A DNA stretch of 13,761 nucleotides from CAZTYW01 sp964617695 (GTDB lineage Bacteria; Chloroflexota; Dehalococcoidia; UBA2247; RBG-13-53-26): assembly GCA_964617695.1 (NCBI GenBank), contig CAZTYW010000054.1, positions 1 to 13,761 on the forward strand. Reading direction: 5' to 3'. Below are positions 6,370 to 12,906 of the stretch, in pieces. Position numbers and translations under genes: made by a program. The first letter of the stretch is position 1, and each line of letters begins with the position of its first letter. Below the pieces are notes generated by a model. It did not search any database. It was not told the origin of the DNA and saw only the letters and a list, made by a program, of their open reading frames with translations.

Positions 6370-6928
6370 ATGTTCGGACAAGGTGGATGGTTTGGTTGGG
6401 GCCCGGGTATGGGCTGGCGGAGAGGCCCCGGTTGGGGTAGAGGTTTGGGCTTGCGCTGGGGCTGCGGCATGGGGTGGGGTGGAGGCAGAGGCTGGAGGCG
6501 CGGTATGGCCTGGAGGAGAGGCCCAGGCTGGGGATACGGCATGAGCCCGTATGATCCATACTACGTCGGACCTGCAGGCCGGTACGCTANNNNNNNNNNN
6601 NNNNNNNNNNNNNNNNNNNNNNNNNNNNNNNNNNNNNNNNNNNNNNNNNNNNNNNNNNNNNNNNNNNNNNNNNNNNNNNNNNNNNNNNNGGGGGCGTGGC
6701 GTGGGCTGGCGAAGAGGCTTTCGGTTCCCTCTCTACGCCGAACCTGCAGCGCCGCCTTTCTATGGCGGGTACGGTCCCGGTTACACATGGGCTCACCCAG
6801 GGGCAAGTCCCTACGCGCCGCAAATGACGAAAGAGGAAGAGGCAGACTTCCTCAAGAACCAGGCCGAAATGCTGGGAGAGCAACTGCAGGGAATCCAGAA
6901 ACGCATCGAGGAGCTAGAGAAGCAATAG
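6370..6928 (+). CDS. DUF5320-like Gly/Trp/Arg-rich protein with coiled-coil tail (interrupted by assembly gap)
   Basis: The N-terminal part is a low-complexity run of G, W, R, P and M (FGQGGWFGWGPGMGWRRGPGW and similar), then SPYDPYYVGPAGRY. After the gap the same style resumes (GRGVGWRRGFRFPLY), then PFYGGYGPGYTW and a charged helix starting MTKEEEADFLKNQAEMLG and ending KRIEELEKQ. This is the layout of small DUF5320 proteins, which often sit beside NifX-like and MinD-type genes. The ATG at 6370 has AGGAGG eight bases upstream. The parts before and after the gap are in different phases, but the 100-N run is a placeholder, so no frameshift should be read into this. The true length is unknown. 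The function is unknown; the helix may drive oligomerisation. Confidence 0.8.
6590..6689. other. Assembly gap (100 N)
   Basis: Exactly 100 N occur here, inside the repetitive Gly/Trp/Arg-coding stretch. The round number indicates a scaffold placeholder and not a measured length. The low-complexity sequence on both sides probably caused the break. Confidence 0.98.
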
Positions 6929-6982
6929 GTGCTGCGGGGCAATAACGGAGCACTGTCCCTGCTGCTTCGTGGAGAGAGTAGT

Positions 6983-7531
6983 ATGAAAGTAGCTATTTCA
7001 GCAAGTGGTACGGATCTGTCTGCCCAGGTCGACCCGCGGTTTGGCCGATGCCAATACATCATCGTTGTCGACACGGAGAGCCTGCAATTCGAAGCAATAG
7101 ACAATACCAACACGATGGCTGGTGGTGGAGCGGGCGTCGCCACCGCACAGATGGTAGCCGACAAGGACGTTCAGGCGGTGCTTACAGGCAACTGCGGTCC
7201 CAATGCCCATCGGGTGCTGTCGGCAGCCGGGATTGCCGTGGCTACGGGCGTCAGCGGTACTGTCCGGGACGCCATCGACGGCTACAAGGCAGGGAGGTAT
7301 CAAGCCACGTGTGACCCCACGGTAGAGGCGCATTTCGGCATGGGAACGGGTGCTGGCACGGGTAGAGCAGCAGGACGCTGGACGGGGACAGGCATAGGCA
7401 TGGCTATGCCTCATGAGCCTGTGAGCACGGAGCAAGAGCTTCAAGACCTTAAGACGAAGGCTCAAACTCTAGCCCAGGACCTGAGTGACGTGCGACGTCG
7501 GATCGAAAATCTGGAAAAGGGGAACAGATAG
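6983..7531 (+). CDS. NifX/ORP-family cluster-binding protein with C-terminal coiled coil, 182 aa
   Basis: Residues 1-110 form a dinitrogenase iron-molybdenum cofactor domain: MKVAISASGTDLSAQVDPRFGRCQYIIVVD, then the glycine stretch MAGGGAGVATAQMV, GNCGPNA at 69-75 and GVSGTVRDAIDGYKAG. Members of this family (NifX, NafY, the C-terminal domain of NifB, ORP) bind metal-sulfur clusters or precursors. Candidate ligands are C23, C71 and C110. A Gly/Thr-rich linker follows (about 119-143). The last 35 residues form a charged helix (STEQELQDLKTKAQ to RRRIENLEKG) that matches the tail of the preceding DUF5320 protein in register. The family is usually near 110-120 aa, so this is an extended form. I start at the ATG at 6983, with GGAGAG upstream. 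Confidence 0.9.
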   Translation: MKVAISASGTDLSAQVDPRFGRCQYIIVVDTESLQFEAIDNTNTMAGGGAGVATAQMVADKDVQAVLTGNCGPNAHRVLSAAGIAVATGVSGTVRDAIDGYKAGRYQATCDPTVEAHFGMGTGAGTGRAAGRWTGTGIGMAMPHEPVSTEQELQDLKTKAQTLAQDLSDVRRRIENLEKGNR

Positions 7532-7570
7532 CAGGCCATAGACACCGCCCGCCTGAGAGGAGGAATCAAG

Positions 7571-7801
7571 ATGCCCAGAGGCGATGGGACAGGCCCTCCA
7601 CGGGGGAGCGGCCCGGGGACAGGCAGGCGTACGGGTGCAGGAGGCCGCAGTAAAGGGAGGACGGCAGGAACCAGGCCGGGAGCAGGTCCGGCGGGCAACT
7701 GCATCTGTCCCAACTGCGGGGCGAGGGTCCGTCATCACGTGGGGATTCTGTGCAGCTACATTGGCTGCCCAGGTTGCGGCACTGCAATGGTAAGAGAATA
7801 G
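7571..7801 (+). CDS. Small zinc-ribbon protein with Gly/Arg-rich head, 76 aa
   Basis: The start MPRGDGTGPPRGSGPGTGRR resembles the N-terminus of DUF5320-type proteins, a Gly/Arg/Thr-rich tail that is probably disordered. The C-terminal half has CICPNCGARV (Cys at 44, 46 and 49) and LCSYIGCPGCGTAMVRE (Cys at 61, 66 and 69). C46, C49, C66 and C69 form a plausible CxxC...CxxC zinc or iron site of rubredoxin or zinc-ribbon type. ATG at 7571 follows GGAGGAATCAAG, a strong ribosome site. The stop is one base from the next start codon, so it should be co-translated with the ferredoxin-MinD ATPase. Confidence 0.8.
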   Translation: MPRGDGTGPPRGSGPGTGRRTGAGGRSKGRTAGTRPGAGPAGNCICPNCGARVRHHVGILCSYIGCPGCGTAMVRE

Positions 7802-7802
7802 G

Positions 7803-8660
7803 ATGGTTCTATCCGTTGCCAGCGGAAAAGGGGGCACGGGAAAAACGCTGGTGGCTACCAGCCTTGCCCTCTCTGTGCAATCGGGAGGAGGCGTCCAGTT
7901 CCTTGACTGCGATGTTGAGGAGCCTGACGCTCACATATTCCTAAAGCCTACCTTAACCCGGAGGGAGAAAGTATGCATTCCGGTGCCCAAGGTGGCTGAG
8001 GACACGTGTACTCACTGTGGCAAATGCGCTGAGGTCTGCGCCTTTCATTGCCTGGCGGTACTCAAAGATCGGGTGTTGGTGTTTGCTGAGCTATGCCATG
8101 GTTGCGGCGCCTGCGCCTATCTTTGCCCTGTGGATGCCATTACGGAGGAAGGAAGAGAGATTGGAGTTGTCGAAACTGGGAAGGCAGAGGCGATCGAGTT
8201 CGGCCACGGGAAACTCAACATCGGCGAGGCGATGGCACCACCGGTCGTAAGGAAAGTCAAGGAGCACATCGAGCCGGGGAGAACCACAATCATAGATGCG
8301 CCCCCAGGCACTTCGTGTCCCGTGGTCGAATCAGTGAAGGGAAGCGACTTCTGCCTGCTTGTGACGGAGCCAACACCTTTCGGCCTCAATGACCTCGTCC
8401 TGGCGGTCGAGATGATAAGGCAGTTGGGTATACCCTGCGGCGTCTTACTCAACCGAGCTGGAGTTGATGATAGCGGGGTTGAGAGCTACTGCAGAAGCGA
8501 GAATATTCCTATCCTACTCGAGATCCCACATGACATACAGATAGCCCGTCTCTACTCCCAGGGAGTCCCGCTGGTGGAAGGCATGCCAACATGGAGGCAA
8601 GCTTTCGCACAACTCCTCACTGACATTGAGCGACTGGCCCCAGAGGGAGCAAGGCGATGA
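7803..8660 (+). CDS. MinD-superfamily P-loop ATPase with inserted 2x[4Fe-4S] ferredoxin domain (first), 285 aa
   Basis: This belongs to the COG1149-type family. A deviant Walker A motif (SGKGGTGKT, residues 7-15) is followed by FLDCDVEEPDAH. The ferredoxin insert has two CxxCxxCxxxC clusters: C69/C72/C75/C79 and C98/C101/C104/C108, the second ending CP as usual. The ATPase fold resumes with TIIDAPPGTSCP (162-173) and LLVTEPTPFGLNDL. In Desulfovibrio two such ATPases are encoded beside the orange protein ORP and are implicated in its complex. The likely role is ATP-dependent assembly or transfer of an iron-sulfur or mixed-metal cluster in the cytoplasm. It overlaps the next gene by four bases (ATGA), and the two products are similar enough to suggest a heterodimer. 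Confidence 0.95.
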   Translation: MVLSVASGKGGTGKTLVATSLALSVQSGGGVQFLDCDVEEPDAHIFLKPTLTRREKVCIPVPKVAEDTCTHCGKCAEVCAFHCLAVLKDRVLVFAELCHGCGACAYLCPVDAITEEGREIGVVETGKAEAIEFGHGKLNIGEAMAPPVVRKVKEHIEPGRTTIIDAPPGTSCPVVESVKGSDFCLLVTEPTPFGLNDLVLAVEMIRQLGIPCGVLLNRAGVDDSGVESYCRSENIPILLEIPHDIQIARLYSQGVPLVEGMPTWRQAFAQLLTDIERLAPEGARR

Positions 8661-9514
8661 ACGAGATAGTGGTTGTGAGTGGCAAAGGGGGGACCGGCAA
8701 GACTACTCTAGCAGCTTCCTTCGCCGCGCTGGCACAGGACAAGGTTATGGTCGACTGTGACGTCGATGCTGCCGACCTGCACCTGCTTCTACAGCCCGTG
8801 CTCAGAGACAGCAGGGAGTTCTGGAGTGGTCAGTGCGCCATCATCGACTACGTGAACTGCAATGAGTGCGGATTGTGCCAGGACGTTTGCCGGTTCGGGG
8901 CAGTCAAGAACCATGAGATTGATCCCCTCTCCTGCGAAGGATGCCGTTTTTGTTTCAATGTTTGCCCCGTCGGGGCCATCGAGATGAAGGAAAGGCTCTC
9001 GGGGAGCTGGTCTGTCTCTAAAACCAGGTACGGGACTCTCGTCCACGCCAGATTGGGAGTAGCCCGGGAGAACTCGGGCAAGCTGGTGACCGTGATAAGA
9101 CAGGAAGCCAGAAGGATCGCCGAGAAAACAGGACTGACCCATATTCTCAGCGACGGTCCACCCGGTATCGGTTGTCCGCTTATTTCTTCCATATCCGGGG
9201 TCGACGTTGCCCTTATAGTCACTGAGCCTACCTTGTCTGGCATTCATGATATGGATAGAGTCATTGCCGTGTGTCAGCATTTTGGCGTTCCGGCTCTGGT
9301 ATGCATAAACAAATACGACATCAATGAAGAGAATACCCGTCGGATTGAAAGCAACTGCCGTGAGCTGGGCGTACAGGTGATATCGAAGATTCCCTTTGAC
9401 AATGTGGTCATCGAGGCACTGGCCGGGAGCGTGCCTGTCGTAGAGTACTCCCGGAATAGCGTCTGCCGCAGTATAGAGAATATGTGGCAAGATATTCTGG
9501 CACGGGTCAGATGA
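8657..9514 (+). CDS. MinD-superfamily P-loop ATPase with inserted 2x[4Fe-4S] ferredoxin domain (second), 285 aa
   Basis: This is a paralogue of the preceding gene and of identical length. Walker A is SGKGGTGKT (8-16), followed by MVDCDVDAADLHLLL. Ferredoxin cysteines are C68/C71/C74/C78 and C93/C96/C99/C103. ILSDGPPGIGCP (163-174) is the Walker B-like region, and LIVTEPTLSGIHDM follows. The Lys before the glycine pair fits the MinD/NifH/Mrp dimeric class, in which this residue reaches into the partner's active site. Its start codon overlaps the previous stop as ATGA, indicating translational coupling and equal dosage. Together the two would present four [4Fe-4S] clusters per heterodimer. The substrate is unknown; NifX/ORP proteins in the same cluster are the natural clients. 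Confidence 0.95.
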   Translation: MNEIVVVSGKGGTGKTTLAASFAALAQDKVMVDCDVDAADLHLLLQPVLRDSREFWSGQCAIIDYVNCNECGLCQDVCRFGAVKNHEIDPLSCEGCRFCFNVCPVGAIEMKERLSGSWSVSKTRYGTLVHARLGVARENSGKLVTVIRQEARRIAEKTGLTHILSDGPPGIGCPLISSISGVDVALIVTEPTLSGIHDMDRVIAVCQHFGVPALVCINKYDINEENTRRIESNCRELGVQVISKIPFDNVVIEALAGSVPVVEYSRNSVCRSIENMWQDILARVR

Positions 9515-9536
9515 TGAACGTGCCCGGGGGATAGCC

Positions 9537-9725
9537 ATGCCAATATATGAATACGAGTGCAGAAGGTGCGGTGAGAAGTTCGAACTGCGCCGAAGTGCCG
9601 GCGACAGCGATCACGAGATAATGTGTCCCAAATGCGGTGTTGAACACCCGCGGAGGGTTTTCTCGCTGTTCGCCAGCAGTCCTTCGGGTGAGGGCAATGC
9701 TTGCGGCCCCACACGTCCCACCTGA
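9537..9725 (+). CDS. FmdB-family zinc-ribbon protein (first), 62 aa
   Basis: The protein begins MPIYEYECRRCGEKFE, the diagnostic start of the FmdB putative regulatory family, with a zinc ribbon built from C8/C11 and C30/C33 (MCPKCG). The tail is short and contains one more Cys (C56). The start at 9537 is preceded by GGGGGAT. Members of the family are small and found in many anaerobe operons for C1 and metalloenzyme functions, with no firm mechanism. It lies 22 bases after the second ATPase gene and is probably in the same transcript. Confidence 0.85.
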   Translation: MPIYEYECRRCGEKFELRRSAGDSDHEIMCPKCGVEHPRRVFSLFASSPSGEGNACGPTRPT

Positions 9726-9789
9726 GCAGTTGATCAATGAGAGGCAGGTTGCCTCACGAGTAACGCAGGTTGCTGAGAGGGAAAGCGCA

Positions 9790-10032
9790 ATGCCGATCTA
9801 CGATTTCCAGTGTCAGGAATGTGGGAAGGTATCAGAGGTGTTCTTGCGCAGCACCGAGGCTCAGACAGTGTGTTGTCCGGATTGCGGCAGCGGGAAAATG
9901 GAGAGAATGATAACCGCTCCATACGTGATCAGGGCACATGCCCCACCGTCCGCCGGTACAACCTGCTGTGGCAGGACGGAGCGCTGCGAAACACCTCCGT
10001 GTTCCACAGGTGACACCTGCCACAGAGGATGA
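9790..10032 (+). CDS. FmdB-family zinc-ribbon protein (second), with Cys-rich tail, 80 aa
   Basis: MPIYDFQCQECGKVSEVF marks a second FmdB member directly after the first. Zinc ligands are C8/C11 and, on the second knuckle, C29/C32 (VCCPDCG), with an extra C28. The C-terminal 25 residues hold five more cysteines (C59, C60, C66, C71, C77), which could bind a metal or cluster. The ATG at 9790 has GAGAGGGAAA upstream. The frame stays open well upstream, but the MPIY start is a family constant. The two FmdB genes diverge outside the ribbon, so this is an old duplication or a paired recruitment. Confidence 0.85.
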   Translation: MPIYDFQCQECGKVSEVFLRSTEAQTVCCPDCGSGKMERMITAPYVIRAHAPPSAGTTCCGRTERCETPPCSTGDTCHRG

Positions 10033-10056
10033 AGTTACGCCACAGGAGGTATTAAG

Positions 10057-10401
10057 GTGAGATATGCCGTACCTATCACGAACGGCAGGCTGGCTGCGCA
10101 TTTCGGTCACTGCGAGCACTTTGCCATTGTAGATGTCGATGAGGCAAGTGGTGCCATCGTTCGCAAGCAGCTACTACCGGCACCCGCCCACCAACCCGGC
10201 CTCCTTCCGGTTTGGCTCGCAGAAGAAGGAGTAGCCACAGTGATAGCCGGAGGAATGGGCTCCAGGGCGCAGGCCCTCTTCGAGGAGAATCGCATTCGGG
10301 TCATCGTCGGCGCGGCCCAAGGAGACCCCGAGGAAGCCGTAATAGCGCACGTTCAGGGCATGCTCGTGACAGGCGACAACGTCTGTGACCACTCGCCTTG
10401 A
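10057..10401 (+). CDS. NifX/ORP-family protein (second, short form), 114 aa
   Basis: A single dinitrogenase iron-molybdenum cofactor domain of standard length: MRYAVPITNGRLAAHFGHCEHF, FAIVDVDEASG, VIAGGMGSRAQALFEENRI, GDPEEAVIAH and the tail NVCDHSP. The HFGHCEHF segment (15-22) and the C-terminal Cys-Asp-His are frequent in this subgroup and are candidate metal ligands. The GTG start at 10057 has a strong AGGAGG seven bases before it. It lacks the coiled-coil tail of the NifX protein encoded at 6983, so the cluster encodes two distinct carriers. In the orp cluster of Desulfovibrio this family includes the Mo-Cu-binding orange protein. Confidence 0.92.
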   Translation: MRYAVPITNGRLAAHFGHCEHFAIVDVDEASGAIVRKQLLPAPAHQPGLLPVWLAEEGVATVIAGGMGSRAQALFEENRIRVIVGAAQGDPEEAVIAHVQGMLVTGDNVCDHSP

Positions 10402-10427
10402 CGATCTTCAAGTCTCGGGAGGAATCA

Positions 10428-11459
10428 ATGGTAACGGAAGAGCAAGTCAGAGAGGCGCTGGGTGACGTGCTTGTTCCCCAGATGCACGTCAGCTTGGCAG
10501 ACCTGAATCTCGTTCGGAGAGTTGAGATTGACGATGGGAGCATCAAGGTGTCCCTGGCCTCTACTGCCCTGAACCCAGATGCCCAAGAATGGGTGGAAGC
10601 CACTGCACGAAGTGCTTTGGAGAGGATTGCGCAGGAGGAAGAAGTAAACCTGGGGTTTGTGGAAGCAACGCCACAGGAATTGAATGAAATCGGTGGTACA
10701 GTGGCCATTATGAGCGGCAAGGGAGGGGTAGGCAAATCCTTGATAACCAGCTTGCTGGCAATTTCCCTGAATCGCCAGGGCAGTAGAGTAGGCATACTGG
10801 ACGCCGACATCACCGGCCCTAGCATCCCCAGGATGTTCGGCCTCGACGCCCATCCCGCAGGCAGTAACACCGGAATACTCCCGGTCCTCTCGAGATCGGG
10901 CATCGAGATTATGTCCATCAACTTGCTCCTGCCGAAGGAGGATGATGCCGTCATCTGGAGAGGGCCTCTTATAGCCAAAGCTATCCAGCAGTTCTGGGAG
11001 GAGGTGCTATGGGGTAGTCTGGATTTCCTCCTGGTTGACCTGCCACCTGGCACTGCCGACGCCCCACTGACGGTAATGCAATCAATTCCTCTTTCAGGAG
11101 TGGTGGTTGCCCTCACTCCACAGGACTTGACAGCCATGGTGGTGAGAAAGGCCGTCCACATGGCCCAACGAATGGAGGTCCCCGTGCTAGGGGTGGTAGA
11201 GAACATGAGCTATTTCGTGGTGCCCGACACCGGCAAGAGGATCGACATCTTCGGCAGGAGCAAGGGTCAAGATATGGCGCAAGCAGCCGGCGCACCTCTG
11301 CTGGCACAGATACCGATTGATCCCAACCTGGCAAGCCTTTGCGATCAGGGCCGTATTGAGGGCTACGACTCAGGACTTGTCAAGACCTTCGGCGAGGCTT
11401 TCGTCCGGGCCGTATCCGCCAGGGTGCCTGCCAGGTCTGCCCAGGAATCACAGAAATGA
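10428..11459 (+). CDS. mrp: Mrp/NBP35/ApbC-type ATPase with N-terminal MIP18-like domain, lacking the CxxC motif
   Basis: Residues 1-80 resemble the MIP18/DUF59 domain (VSLADLNLVRRVEIDDGSIKV), but with ALNPDA where a Cys-Pro is common. The ATPase follows: Walker A MSGKGGVGKS (95-104), ILDADITGPSIPRMFG, LLVDLPPGTADAPLT (201-215) and VVALTPQDL. Mrp proteins carry iron-sulfur clusters to apoproteins, usually on a dimer-bridging CxxC just after ENMSYF. Here that segment reads ENMSYFVVPDTGKRIDIFG, with no cysteine; the whole protein has only one Cys (C305). Cluster binding by the usual mode is therefore unlikely. Start ATG 10428 follows GGGAGGAATCA. The stop overlaps the IscU start (ATGA). Confidence 0.95.
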   Translation: MVTEEQVREALGDVLVPQMHVSLADLNLVRRVEIDDGSIKVSLASTALNPDAQEWVEATARSALERIAQEEEVNLGFVEATPQELNEIGGTVAIMSGKGGVGKSLITSLLAISLNRQGSRVGILDADITGPSIPRMFGLDAHPAGSNTGILPVLSRSGIEIMSINLLLPKEDDAVIWRGPLIAKAIQQFWEEVLWGSLDFLLVDLPPGTADAPLTVMQSIPLSGVVVALTPQDLTAMVVRKAVHMAQRMEVPVLGVVENMSYFVVPDTGKRIDIFGRSKGQDMAQAAGAPLLAQIPIDPNLASLCDQGRIEGYDSGLVKTFGEAFVRAVSARVPARSAQESQK

Positions 11460-11905
11460 CGAGCGGTTTCGATCAACCGGGAGAACGGGCCGGAGAGGAA
11501 CTGGGAGCCACATACTCCCAGACTGTGATTGACCACATCAGGAACCCTCATAACGTCGGAGCCCTTACCAATGCTGATGGCCACGCCATGATTACGGGTC
11601 CCTGCGGCGATACCATGGGAATATGGCTCATGGTCAGAGACGGCGTGATTCATGAGGCCAGATTCTTGACTGACGGCTGTGGTGTCACCGTAGCTGCGGG
11701 TAGTGTGGTCACCCAACTGGCCAGGGGGAGAATGGCCGCAGAGGCACTGAACATCAGTCAACAGGATGTGGTGGCCGCGCTGGGCGGACTGCCACAGGAG
11801 CATCTCCACTGTGCTCTTCTTGCCGTGAACACCCTGAAATCGGCTATTAGAGAATACCTCTCCTTGAGAAATGAGCCGTGGAAGAGAGCCTATCGGAGAC
11901 CCTGA
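11456..11905 (+). CDS. IscU/NifU-N-type iron-sulfur cluster scaffold, 149 aa
   Basis: This is an IscU-like scaffold, on which [2Fe-2S] clusters are built before transfer. All key residues are visible: TGPCGDTM (C50, D52), TDGCGVTVAAGS (C75) and LHCALLAVNTLKSAI (H118, C119). The start YSQTVIDHIRNPHNVG is typical of the family. Compared with canonical IscU it has about 18 extra N-terminal residues and a basic tail, and lacks an obvious LPPVK chaperone-binding motif. No IscS/SufS, HscA/B or ferredoxin partner is encoded in the window, so sulfur must come from elsewhere. The ATGA overlap with the Mrp gene argues that the two act together. Confidence 0.93.
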   Translation: MTSGFDQPGERAGEELGATYSQTVIDHIRNPHNVGALTNADGHAMITGPCGDTMGIWLMVRDGVIHEARFLTDGCGVTVAAGSVVTQLARGRMAAEALNISQQDVVAALGGLPQEHLHCALLAVNTLKSAIREYLSLRNEPWKRAYRRP

Positions 11906-12050
11906 TAACGGCCCGGGGACTCCACATGGCATGCGCCCACGGGTGCGCACGTTCGATCGGGGGGACTGACTCACAAAGTGCTTGCCCAGGGCACTGCCTA
12001 TTTTCGGAGAGACGATGCGCCGGCTTAGCGGTTGGCTGAAGGAGGAGCAA

Positions 12051-12893
12051 GTGGAGATTCGGATGACTACCCTCGGTGAGAACTCGGCTTCGCCAGTGCC
12101 AAGGGGCTTGATTGGCGAATGGGGATTGAGCGTGCTGGTGGAGGTTGATGGCCTCACAATATTGCTTGATACAGGTCAGAGTGCTTCCACGGTAACTAAT
12201 GGCGACATCCTGGGGATAGAGTGGCCAACGATAGACAAGATAGTGCTGAGCCATGGCCACTACGACCACTCAGGCGGCCTGCGGCAGGTGCTGGGGCGGC
12301 TCAAGAGGGAGGTGGACATAATCGCCCATCCGGCTGTGTGGGCTGCCAAGTATGCCCACAGCCCCAGCGACAACTACACTGCATACATCGGGATACCGTT
12401 TCGGCAGGAGGAATTGGAGAGCCTGGGAGCCGTGTTCAGGCTGACCAAACAGCCGACCTGGCTGTCCGACAATGTGGTGACAAGCGGTGAGATTCCCATG
12501 ACAACCGAGTACGAGACCATAGACGCAGGTCTCTATGTCAAAGAGAACGGACAGCTTTGTCCTGATCCCCTGGAAGATGACCAGGCCCTTTTCATCAAGA
12601 CAAACAGGGGTCTGGTGGTCATCCTGGGTTGTGCCCACCGCGGCACCATCAACACGCTGCGCCACGCTCAAGAAGTAACAGGAGTAGAGTCCATACACGC
12701 AGTGATAGGAGGAACGCATCTCTTCCGCGCTTCTGAGCTGCAGCTTGAGGCTACCATCGCCGAACTCAGGGCGTTCGGGATCCAGAGGTTAGGCGTTTCA
12801 CATTGCACCGGTATGGCAGCAGCGGCCAGACTGTCGGTGGAGTTCGGCCAGGACTTCTTTTTCAACAGCAGCGGCATGCGTGTTGTGGTCTAG
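12051..12893 (+). CDS. Metallo-beta-lactamase-fold hydrolase, COG1237-like, 280 aa
   Basis: The metal site motif SHGHYDHSGG (67-76) defines the MBL fold. LLDTG (38-42), AHP (92-94), the acidic EDDQAL region (176-181), LGCAHRG (192-198) and SHCTG (250-254) supply the other usual landmarks. The overall pattern fits the group annotated as 7,8-dihydropterin-6-methyl-4-(beta-D-ribofuranosyl)-aminobenzene 5'-phosphate synthase-like, although that activity is proven for very few members. I chose the GTG at 12051 because AAGGAGGAGCAA precedes it and MEIRMTTLGEN matches family starts. An ATG at 12015 and a TTG at 11982 are in frame but weaker. A 145-base space separates it from the IscU gene. Its role beside cluster-assembly genes is unknown. 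Confidence 0.9.
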   Translation: MEIRMTTLGENSASPVPRGLIGEWGLSVLVEVDGLTILLDTGQSASTVTNGDILGIEWPTIDKIVLSHGHYDHSGGLRQVLGRLKREVDIIAHPAVWAAKYAHSPSDNYTAYIGIPFRQEELESLGAVFRLTKQPTWLSDNVVTSGEIPMTTEYETIDAGLYVKENGQLCPDPLEDDQALFIKTNRGLVVILGCAHRGTINTLRHAQEVTGVESIHAVIGGTHLFRASELQLEATIAELRAFGIQRLGVSHCTGMAAAARLSVEFGQDFFFNSSGMRVVV

Positions 12894-12906
12894 GGGCAGT
12901 CAGTCG

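Noticed and set aside
6364..6945. Apparent frameshift in the DUF5320 gene across the N run
   Set aside because: The 100 N are a placeholder of arbitrary length, so the change in phase carries no meaning.
10301..11206. 301-codon minus-strand frame opposite the Mrp gene
   Set aside because: It is Ser/Arg-rich with no family motif, while the plus strand has complete Walker and ENMSYF motifs.
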